Of a DNA stretch of 46,042 nucleotides, positions 25,381-31,649 are shown piece after piece. A program made the position numbers and the translations under genes. Every line of letters begins with the position of its first letter. Positions within the stretch are counted from its first letter, which is position 1. The DNA comes from an uncultured Agathobaculum sp. (GTDB taxonomy: Bacteria; Bacillota; Clostridia; Oscillospirales; Butyricicoccaceae). The notes below the pieces were generated by a model. It saw only the letters and a list, made by a program, of their open reading frames with translations. It ran no database searches and was not told the DNA's origin. The stretch covers positions 1-46,042 of the forward strand of contig NZ_CALWJK010000012.1 of the NCBI RefSeq assembly GCF_944380975.1, given 5' to 3'.

Positions 25381-25473
25381 GGTATTTCCTTTCCTCCGTA
25401 ATCCCGTTATAAAAAGCGTAAGGAGTCAGAAGTTTCCACCTCTCACTCCCCTGTACGCATCCTATTCATTTAC

Positions 25474-25959
25474 TCACCGAATATATTCCACAATCGCAGA
25501 AAAGCTGCGCGCCAAACCGGCAAACAGCGATCCAAGCGATACGCCGCTATCCGCTACCGTCACGGTATCCGGGTTGGTCAGTTCCACATATTCAATCTGG
25601 GAGTTATCCATCTTGACCATCCCCAGATTGTTCACCGCATATTCCTCTACCTCATCCAAATTCACGCTGTTGATCTGCTTGGTCGTCAGCGACACATTTT
25701 CCGCCGCCAGTTCGTTGAGCGTATCATTCTGTTCGCCAACCTCGGCGCTCAGCTGCGTCAGCTGCATCTGGCAAAACAAGATGTACGCTGCGGCAATCGC
25801 CACGACCACAAAGCATCCCAGCAAGCTGGGTCTTACACGCGCTTTCTTACGCCGACGCGGTGTAGGCGCTACGCGCAAATTGCGTTTCTGCTCCTGTGGC
25901 ACCGGAAAACGTTCTTCATATTGTTCATAGGCCACGCTTTCCCTGCTGGCAGTCATCAT
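25474..25959 (-). CDS. ftsL: FtsL-like divisome protein
   Basis: 161 residues. A basic cytoplasmic part (about 1-45, with PTPRRRKKARVRPS), a single membrane segment (about 46-65, GCFVVVAIAAAYILFC) and an outside coiled coil of about 35 residues (LTQLSAEVGEQNDTLNELAAENVSL in part), followed by VEEYAVNNLGMVK, the FtsL/DivIC hallmark. Sequence conservation in FtsL is low, so position between rsmH and the septal PBP carries much weight. The ribosome site is AAAGGA; the second Met may be the true start. A 93-base gap separates it from the PBP gene. Confidence 0.85.
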   Translation of the reverse strand: MMTASRESVAYEQYEERFPVPQEQKRNLRVAPTPRRRKKARVRPSLLGCFVVVAIAAAYILFCQMQLTQLSAEVGEQNDTLNELAAENVSLTTKQINSVNLDEVEEYAVNNLGMVKMDNSQIEYVELTNPDTVTVADSGVSLGSLFAGLARSFSAIVEYIR

Positions 25960-25987
25960 TGCATTTCCTTTCTCCTGCGGTTGCTAT

Positions 25988-26923
25988 TCATATCTTTTCG
26001 CATACGCGCAGCTTGGCGCTGCGTGCTCTGGGATTTTCTCCGATCTCTCTTTCATCCGGAAGGATGGGCTTACGCGGAGTAAGCCGCACTTTCGGTTTTT
26101 TCCCGCACACACAAACCGGAAACTCTTTCGGGCAGGTACATCCCTGCGCTGCTTGTTGAAACGCCGCTTTTACAATACGGTCCTCCAAGCTATGGAACGT
26201 GATCACCGCAAGCCGTCCGCCCGGATTGAGGCAATCAATCGCTTTGTCCATTGCTTCCCGCACCGCACCCAGTTCATCGTTTACCGCAATACGAATCGCC
26301 TGAAAGCTGCGTTTTGCCGGATGTTGTTTTTCACGCTTTGCCTTGCCCGGCATCGCGCCTTTGATCACGTCGACCAATTCCAACGTGGTTTCAATCGGTT
26401 TTTTCGCGCGTTCACGTTCAATTGCCGCAGCAATCAGCGGCGCATATCGCTCTTCGCCATATTCGAACAGGATCCGCCGGATCTCCTCCCGGCTCCATCC
26501 ATTTACCACCTCAAAAGCAGTCAGCTTCTGCGTCCGGTCCATGCGCATATCCAGCGGCGCATCCTGCATATAGGAAAAGCCGCGCTCCGCATGATCGAGC
26601 TGCGGGGAGGAAACCCCCAAGTCAAACAGGATGCCGTCTGCTCCCGGAAGCCCGAGCGATTCGAGCACATGGTCGATTTCCCGAAAATCACTTTTGACCG
26701 TCGTTACCCGCTGCCACACATCGTGCAGTCGGGTTTTGGCATTTTCCAATGCTTCATCGTCGCGGTCAATGCAAATCAAACGTCCGCTATCATGCAAACG
26801 CTCCGCAATGCGGAGCGAATGTCCGGCGCCGCCGGTCGTGGCATCAACATAAACGCCGTCCGGTTTGATCTGAAGTGCGTCCAAACATGGTTCAAGCAGA
26901 ATGGATACGTGATGAAATTCCAT
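25988..26923 (-). CDS. rsmH: 16S rRNA (cytosine1402-N4)-methyltransferase RsmH (MraW)
   Basis: 311 residues, standard length. It methylates N4 of C1402 in the 16S rRNA decoding site. Motifs: FHHVSILLEPCLDAL at the N-terminus, the SAM-binding YVDATTGGAGHSLRIAERL, GILFDLGVSSPQLDHAERGFSY, NDELGAVREAMDKAI, VITFHSLEDRIVK and the C-terminal NPRARSAKLRV. The start follows CAGGAGGGA. It lies directly after mraZ, as in nearly all dcw clusters. Confidence 0.97.
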   Translation of the reverse strand: MEFHHVSILLEPCLDALQIKPDGVYVDATTGGAGHSLRIAERLHDSGRLICIDRDDEALENAKTRLHDVWQRVTTVKSDFREIDHVLESLGLPGADGILFDLGVSSPQLDHAERGFSYMQDAPLDMRMDRTQKLTAFEVVNGWSREEIRRILFEYGEERYAPLIAAAIERERAKKPIETTLELVDVIKGAMPGKAKREKQHPAKRSFQAIRIAVNDELGAVREAMDKAIDCLNPGGRLAVITFHSLEDRIVKAAFQQAAQGCTCPKEFPVCVCGKKPKVRLTPRKPILPDEREIGENPRARSAKLRVCEKI

Positions 26924-26944
26924 ACTTCCCTCCTGCTTGTCCGG

Positions 26945-27373
26945 TTAAAAATCCATATCTTCCACATCGGCGGCGACGCTTTCCGCATCAATTTCTTCGT
27001 TGTAAGCGCGCCATTTGTCGCTGTTCCAAATTTCCGCGTGATCCAGCTGGCCGATCACCACAACGTCTTTTTGCAGATCGGCAAACTCACGCAAATTTGC
27101 AGGGATGAGAATACGGCCCTGTGCATCGAGCTGCGCATCAAACGCATTGGCAAAGTAATAACGCTTGACGCGGCGTGCCTTTTCGCCGTTGCCCAGACTG
27201 CGAATGCGATCCTCCAAGGCTTCCCATTCCTTTTCCGGATAAACCGCAAGGCAGCCGTCCAGGCCCTTGGTGACAGTGAAGTGCTCGCCCAATTCCTCGC
27301 GCAGCTTGGCCGGCATTGCCAGCCGTCCCTTCGCATCAACGGAATGTTTGTACTCGCCCTTCACCGGATTCAC
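26945..27373 (-). CDS. mraZ: Transcriptional regulator MraZ
   Basis: 142 residues with two SpoVT/AbrB-like half domains, each carrying the DxxGR motif: SVDAKGRLAMPAKLREELG and LDAQGRILIPANLREFA. MraZ binds GTGGG-type repeats in its own promoter and represses the dcw operon. The start is GTG at 27373 with no clear ribosome site; the next in-frame GTG at 27364 is an alternative. The boxes sit in the leader just before it. First gene of the cluster. Confidence 0.95.
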   Translation of the reverse strand: MNPVKGEYKHSVDAKGRLAMPAKLREELGEHFTVTKGLDGCLAVYPEKEWEALEDRIRSLGNGEKARRVKRYYFANAFDAQLDAQGRILIPANLREFADLQKDVVVIGQLDHAEIWNSDKWRAYNEEIDAESVAADVEDMDF

Positions 27374-27401
27374 ACCACACTTTCACTTTGGTGGAATCTG
27401 T

Positions 27402-27426
27402 GACACTTTACCCCACTTCTCACCAC
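27402..27426 (-). promoter_or_regulatory. MraZ boxes in the mraZ leader
   Basis: On the minus strand GTGGT, GTGGG and GTGTC begin at 27426, 27416 and 27406, exactly 10 bases apart, just downstream of the likely transcription start. Three short direct repeats one helical turn apart are the known recognition layout of MraZ. Confidence 0.75.
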
Positions 27427-27435
27427 CTTGCTTCC

Positions 27436-27464
27436 ATTATACCGGTACGCCGAATAGATTGCAA
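27436..27464 (-). promoter_or_regulatory. mraZ (dcw) promoter
   Basis: On the minus strand TTGCAA (27459-27464) and TATAAT (27436-27441) with a 17-base spacer, 63 bases before the mraZ start codon. It can drive the whole cluster to murG/ftsQ. Confidence 0.85.
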
Positions 27465-27534
27465 GATTTTTTTCGCATTATTTTGCAGAAGATTATGGCC
27501 ATAAATTCGTTGTTTCGACGATTTTTGCAATTTT

Positions 27535-27548
27535 CAAACACTTGTTCG
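27535..27548. promoter_or_regulatory. LexA (DinR) box upstream of mraZ
   Basis: On the minus strand CGAACAAGTGTTTG matches every position of the Gram-positive LexA box CGAAC-RNRY-GTTYG. It is 71 bp upstream of the mraZ -35. On the plus strand it lies between TTGCAA (about 27526-27531) and GATAGT (27549-27554), 17 bases apart, so it could control a plus-strand promoter. Confidence 0.6.
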
Positions 27549-27727
27549 ATAGTTTTGTCATTTCCCTGCTAGCGCGCTCCAGTGGGGGAAAATCCCACCA
27601 GTTTACCACTCTCCCACCAGATTCCCAGCCCCTCCACGGAATGAGTTGCCACCGCATATTCTCTATGTGGGTCAAAGTGGGAACACCGGCCACCGTATAC
27701 CATTGGCGCTCCATTTTTTCGCAGCAC

Positions 27728-27764
27728 AAAAAAACAGCTGCCTTTTCAGCAGCTGTTTTTTTCA
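27728..27764. terminator. Bidirectional terminator
   Basis: ACAGCTGC (27734-27741) pairs with GCAGCTGT (27749-27756) around a 7-base loop, with seven A before and seven T after. It ends the minus-strand coaD unit 13 bases after its last gene, and could end a plus-strand transcript from the LexA-box region. Confidence 0.88.
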
Positions 27765-27769
27765 TTTTT

Positions 27770-28225
27770 TCACTTGGCAATACTCTTAAAACGCTGACGT
27801 GCCTTGCGCACTTCCTCCAAAGAAAGCGCCACTGCTTCCTCTGTGCGTTTGAGGGTGTCCTCACAGTACTCATTGGCCACACGGCGCAGCTCACGCGCCT
27901 GAATTTCCGCGTTGCCTTGCACTTCCTTGGCCTTGCGGCGGGCCGCCACCACAATTTCCGTCTCAGAAACCATCTGGCGAGCATCCTCTTCTGCCTGACG
28001 GCGAATCGCCTCCGCCTCACGCTTTCCGGAAGCCAGCATCTCGCTGCGTTTGGCTACGATATCCTGCGCGGCCTGCAAATCATTCGGCAGCGTCGCGCGC
28101 AGCTCATCGAGCAGATCGAGCAGATGGTCACGTTCGATGATGCACTTTTCGCCCGCCAGCGGAATGCCCTTTGCGTCCTGCACCATATCGTACATGCTGT
28201 TGATCAGTTCGTCCAAAGTTGCCAT
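27770..28225 (-). CDS. Coiled-coil protein, DivIVA/ATP-synthase-subunit-like, function unknown
   Basis: 151 residues, nearly all helical. The N-terminus MATLDELINSMYDMVQDAKGIPLAGEKCIIERDHLLDLLDELRATLP (read in parts) is a recurring start in Clostridia, followed by a long charged coiled coil (about 50-145, with REAEAIRRQAEEDARQ and RRKAKEVQGNAEIQARELRR). Such proteins are often labelled ATPase or V-type subunit H without a P-loop; none is visible here. It may be a scaffold acting at the membrane or septum (inference). It begins 4 bases after coaD, with AAGGAAGG as ribosome site. Confidence 0.75.
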   Translation of the reverse strand: MATLDELINSMYDMVQDAKGIPLAGEKCIIERDHLLDLLDELRATLPNDLQAAQDIVAKRSEMLASGKREAEAIRRQAEEDARQMVSETEIVVAARRKAKEVQGNAEIQARELRRVANEYCEDTLKRTEEAVALSLEEVRKARQRFKSIAK

Positions 28226-28228
28226 CGT

Positions 28229-28714
28229 TTAGCCTTCCTTTCTTGTGCGGCGCACAATATCCTGCATGATCCCATCCGGGACAAAGCCGGCGACACTGCC
28301 GCCATGTACCGCAATGTCCTTCACCACAGAGGACGAGAGGTACATATATTCCGCGCTCGTCATCAGGAACACCGTATCCAATTCCGGATTCAGCTTCCGA
28401 TTCGCCAGCGCCATCTGAAATTCATATTCAAAATCCGAAACTGCGCGCAGGCCCTTGACCACCGCGCATGCTTCCTGCTGTCTGGCATAATCCGCAAGCA
28501 GGCCGCCGAAGGACGCAACCTCCACATTCGGCAGCCCAACCGTTGTCCGCCGGAGGAATTCCATCCGCTCCTCCACGGAAAACATCGGTTTTTTGTTCTG
28601 GTTATGCATCACCGCAACAATCAGCCGATCAAACATGACCGAAGCGCGGCGTATAATATCCAGATGACCTAAGGTAACCGGGTCAAAGCTGCCCGGATAA
28701 ATCGCAGTTCTCAT
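28229..28714 (-). CDS. coaD: Phosphopantetheine adenylyltransferase CoaD
   Basis: 161 residues, the usual size. It makes dephospho-CoA from phosphopantetheine and ATP. Motifs: IYPGSFDPVTLGHLDII with the nucleotidyl-transferase TxGH sequence, the middle VVKGLRAVSDFEYEFQMA (substrate-binding Arg), and YLSSSVVKDIA near the end. The start is taken as ATG 28714 (MRTAIYPG), giving the family's normal N-terminus; ATG 28723 is also possible. It overlaps the end of rsmD by about 32 bases, so the genes are coupled. Confidence 0.95.
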   Translation of the reverse strand: MRTAIYPGSFDPVTLGHLDIIRRASVMFDRLIVAVMHNQNKKPMFSVEERMEFLRRTTVGLPNVEVASFGGLLADYARQQEACAVVKGLRAVSDFEYEFQMALANRKLNPELDTVFLMTSAEYMYLSSSVVKDIAVHGGSVAGFVPDGIMQDIVRRTRKEG

Positions 28715-29270
28715 GTTCTTCATCCGTTCCGCCGTCCCGCCGACGCAGAACGGTAATCATAGTTGCTCCATAGCGGCGCTCACGAACAGTCTCAAACCTA
28801 TGCGTGAACCGATCCTCTACTGCACTTTCGCATATTATTATACCATCCGCAGACAGAATGTCAAACGTTTCTATGCTCGCCAGTGCATTTTCCAAAATCC
28901 TACCTCCGTACGGAGGATCAAGAAAAATCAGGTCATAACCCCGTTTTTCCGCACGGGAAAGAAACGCATCCGACTCCGTGCGATGCAGCCCAGCGCGATC
29001 AGACACACCCGCTGTTTCTGTATTTTTACACACGATATTGTATGCCGCTTTGTTATGCTCCACAAAATCGCAGTGCTGCGCGCCACGCGAAAGCGCCTCG
29101 ATACCGAGCTGCCCCGTACCGGCAAATAAATCCAGGACCCGCGCGCCACGCACATGATCCTGAATCAGATTGAACACATTTTCCTTGACGCGATCGGTCG
29201 TCGGCCGGGTGTTCATCCCGGGTACAGGCTGCAGTCTGCACCCCCGCGCCGTACCGGATACCACTCGCAT
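28683..29270 (-). CDS. rsmD: 16S rRNA (guanine966-N2)-methyltransferase RsmD
   Basis: 195 residues. Motifs: the start MRVVSGTARGCRLQ, RPTTDRVKENVFNLIQ, the SAM-binding VLDLFAGTGQLGIEALSRGA, and the catalytic LIFLDPPYGG. It methylates G966 of 16S rRNA. AAGGAGG precedes the start, which lies 3 bases after the uvrC stop. rsmD followed by coaD is a very common pair in bacteria. Confidence 0.96.
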   Translation of the reverse strand: MRVVSGTARGCRLQPVPGMNTRPTTDRVKENVFNLIQDHVRGARVLDLFAGTGQLGIEALSRGAQHCDFVEHNKAAYNIVCKNTETAGVSDRAGLHRTESDAFLSRAEKRGYDLIFLDPPYGGRILENALASIETFDILSADGIIICESAVEDRFTHRFETVRERRYGATMITVLRRRDGGTDEEHENCDLSGQL

Positions 29271-29273
29271 TGC

Positions 29274-31097
29274 TCAGTCCTCCTTGTGGAAATAATCAAA
29301 CACCGCCTGCGCAGCATTGCGCGGCAAGATACGCGCCAGTTCCTGCTCGCTCGCCTTACGGATGTTCTCTATGCTGCCGAAATGACGCAGCAGCTCTGCA
29401 CGACGCTTGTCCCCCACACCGGGGATCTTGTCCAGTGTCGAACCGCGCACCTTTTTGCCGCCCAGCTTGCGGTTGTACTCAATGGCAAACCGGTGCACTT
29501 CCTCCTGAATCCGTCCGATCAGTGCAAACAGTGCAGGCGTAGCAGAGATGCCGAACTCCCGTCCATCCGGCGCGACCAAAGCACGGGTGCGGTGCTTATC
29601 ATCTTTAACCATACCAAAGCACGGCGTTTGCAGACCAAACGAGTCGAGCACCTCTTTGCACACACGGACATGCCCCAAACCGCCGTCAATCAGGAATGCG
29701 TTTGGCAGCGGCGTGAACTTTTCATCACCATCCACATATCGCTGCACGCGGCGCGTCAGCATTTCCCGCATGGAGGCATAGTCATCTTGTCCATTGGCAG
29801 CACAGGCAATCTTAAACTTCCGGTAGGCGCTTTTTTTCGGCTGTCCTTCGACAAACACAACCATCGAACCGACGGTATCCTGCCCGGCAAAGTTGGAGAT
29901 ATCATACGCTTCCAGCCGCAACGGCAGCGCCAACATACCGGTCATATTTTGCAGTAGTTCAAGCGATTTATGCCGCCGTTCGGACTGTTTTTCGCGTCGT
30001 TCTATCTCTTCGCGCGCGTTTTTTTCCGCAAGCCGCGTGAGCACACGCCGCTCGCCGCGCTGCGGCACGGCCAGCTCCACCTTACGCTCCGCAATTGAGG
30101 ACAAGTACTCTCCAACCGCGTCCTGCTCCTCGATTTCATGCGAAAGCAACACAGTCTTTGGCACTGCACCGCGCTGCGCATAATACTGCTTAACGAATGA
30201 GGAAAGCACCTCAGCCGGATCGCTTCCCGTCAGATGGAACAGCGTATATTCTTTGTCCTGCAATGCGCCGCCCGCATAATGCAGCACGCATACACATGCC
30301 CGCGTCTGTCCCTGCACAAACGCAATGATATCCAATTCTGCAAACGCGCCCGCGACCACATGCTGCCGCGTCCCCAGCTTTTGCACGGCACGCAGCCGGT
30401 CGCGCAGCATCGCTGCACGTTCAAACTGCAATTCCTCTGCCGCTTCGTTCATCTTCTCGGTCAGTTCTTTTTCCAGCTGCTTTGCATTGCCTTCAAACAG
30501 CGCAATCGCCTGATTGATCAGCGCATGGTATTCTTCCGGGCTGACTTTTCCTGTGCATGGCGCACAGCAGCGTCCAAGATGCTGGTTCAGACAGGGCCGT
30601 TCCTTCCCGATATCTCGCGGGAATACACGCGCGCATGTCTTAAGCAACAGCGCCTCACTGATCGTATCAATGGCGCGCCGCGCCGCCACGCGCCCCGGAT
30701 AGGGACCGAAATAACGCGCCCCATCGCGTGCCGGACGCGAAACAACTGTAAACGCCGGATAGGGTGCATCTGTATTGAGCCGGATATAGGGATAGCCCTT
30801 GTCATCCTTCAAGAGGATGTTATACTTGGGCTTATACTTTTTTATCATCGAGTTTTCCAGCACAAGTGCTTCAAACTCGCTTTCCGTCACAATGATATCA
30901 AAATCATCAATGTGACTGACCAATTGTCTGGTTTTTGCGTTCAGGCGCTCAGGCGGCTGAAAGTAGTTAGACACGCGGTTGCGCAGCAGCTTCGCTTTAC
31001 CGACATAGATCACCTTGCCGGTTTTGTCCTTGTGTAGATACACGCCCGGCTGCATGGGCAGACGGCGCACGCGCTCCTTGAGTTGTTCTCTTGTCAC
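29274..31097 (-). CDS. uvrC: Excinuclease ABC subunit UvrC
   Basis: 607 residues. It makes both incisions in nucleotide excision repair with UvrA and UvrB. Domain order: GIY-YIG nuclease (about 10-95, QPGVYLHKDKTGKVIYVGKAK), a Cys-containing region (CLNQHLGRCCAPC), the UVR motif (about 200-235), the RNase H-like C-terminal nuclease (AYDISNFAGQDTVGSMVVF, FLIDGGLGHV) and a helix-hairpin-helix end (LDKIPGVGDKRRAELLRHFG). The start is GTG at 31097 after AGGAGG. No LexA box was noticed right before it. Confidence 0.97.
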   Translation of the reverse strand: MTREQLKERVRRLPMQPGVYLHKDKTGKVIYVGKAKLLRNRVSNYFQPPERLNAKTRQLVSHIDDFDIIVTESEFEALVLENSMIKKYKPKYNILLKDDKGYPYIRLNTDAPYPAFTVVSRPARDGARYFGPYPGRVAARRAIDTISEALLLKTCARVFPRDIGKERPCLNQHLGRCCAPCTGKVSPEEYHALINQAIALFEGNAKQLEKELTEKMNEAAEELQFERAAMLRDRLRAVQKLGTRQHVVAGAFAELDIIAFVQGQTRACVCVLHYAGGALQDKEYTLFHLTGSDPAEVLSSFVKQYYAQRGAVPKTVLLSHEIEEQDAVGEYLSSIAERKVELAVPQRGERRVLTRLAEKNAREEIERREKQSERRHKSLELLQNMTGMLALPLRLEAYDISNFAGQDTVGSMVVFVEGQPKKSAYRKFKIACAANGQDDYASMREMLTRRVQRYVDGDEKFTPLPNAFLIDGGLGHVRVCKEVLDSFGLQTPCFGMVKDDKHRTRALVAPDGREFGISATPALFALIGRIQEEVHRFAIEYNRKLGGKKVRGSTLDKIPGVGDKRRAELLRHFGSIENIRKASEQELARILPRNAAQAVFDYFHKED

Positions 31098-31134
31098 GGC
31101 GAACCGCCTCCTTTTTGCAGCAAACGCCTCCGAT

Positions 31135-31165
31135 AAAAAAAGCGCCGATCAATCGGCGCTTTTCC
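31135..31165 (-). terminator. Terminator of the HPr-like gene
   Basis: AGCGCCGAT (31141-31149) and ATCGGCGCT (31152-31160) are exact complements; on the minus strand they are followed by seven T (31134-31140). It separates this gene from uvrC. Confidence 0.88.
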
Positions 31166-31180
31166 TCAGGATGCGATAAC

Positions 31181-31444
31181 TTAGTCGGTAAAATTAGACG
31201 TAATCAGCTCAACCAGAGCAGAAACAGCCTCTTCCTCGTCCGGGCCGTCCGCAATCAGGTTGATGGTAGTGCCCTTGGTGATGCCCAGGGACAGAATGCC
31301 GAGCAAGCTCTTCGCGTTAACGCGGCGCTCTTCCTTCTCAACCAGAATCGTCGACTTGAACTCATTGGCCTTCTGAATAAAAAACGTTGCGGGACGGGCA
31401 TATAAGCCTACCTGATTGGTAACCTGTACCTCTTTCGAATACAT
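31181..31444 (-). CDS. HPr-like protein with Tyr15 in place of the phosphorylated His (Crh-like)
   Basis: 87 residues with the HPr fold. Counting from MYSKEVQV, residue 15 is Tyr in VGLYARPA, where HPr has the His that accepts phosphate from enzyme I; Arg17 is kept. Ser46 in NAKSLLGIL, the site of HPr kinase, lies at exactly the standard place. The protein therefore cannot carry phosphate for sugar uptake in the normal way but could act in catabolite repression through Ser46, like Bacillus Crh (which has Gln15). The start is set at 31444 because it restores HPr numbering and lies 11 bases after AGGAG. Single gene with its own promoter and terminator. Confidence 0.9.
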   Translation of the reverse strand: MYSKEVQVTNQVGLYARPATFFIQKANEFKSTILVEKEERRVNAKSLLGILSLGITKGTTINLIADGPDEEEAVSALVELITSNFTD

Positions 31445-31483
31445 AATCTGCATCGCTCCTATTTCTTCAAATCCGTTATATAT

Positions 31484-31512
31484 AGTCTATCCTCTTTTGT
31501 CGATTTCGTCAA
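31484..31512 (-). promoter_or_regulatory. Promoter of the HPr-like gene
   Basis: On the minus strand TTGACG (31507-31512) and TAGACT (31484-31489), spacer 17, 40 bases before the start. Confidence 0.65.
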
Positions 31513-31649
31513 GTCTCTTTTACGCCCGCCGCTTTTGCGTTTTTGATGAATTTTTTCCTGCATTGTGCAAAGATATAAGGCATTTTGCCCTGTATGACGG
31601 TTTTTCGCAAAAAAACGCGCAAAATTTATCCCATCTGCCGAAACCGGTT

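Larger units (their letters stand above)
27374..27769. other. 396-bp regulatory intergenic region upstream of the dcw cluster
   Basis: It contains, from low to high coordinate: the mraZ leader with three MraZ boxes, the mraZ promoter, a LexA box at 27535-27548, two direct copies of CTGGTGGGA on the minus strand (27593-27601, 27612-27620), a plus-strand GTGGG-N5-GTGGG pair near 27667-27681, and a bidirectional terminator. No convincing protein gene is visible; one antisense open frame passes through. Confidence 0.75.

Noticed and set aside
27542-28672. Long plus-strand open frame through the coiled-coil and coaD genes
   Set aside because: It is antisense to two well-supported genes, has no recognisable protein features and no ribosome site; it arises from codon use of the opposite strand.
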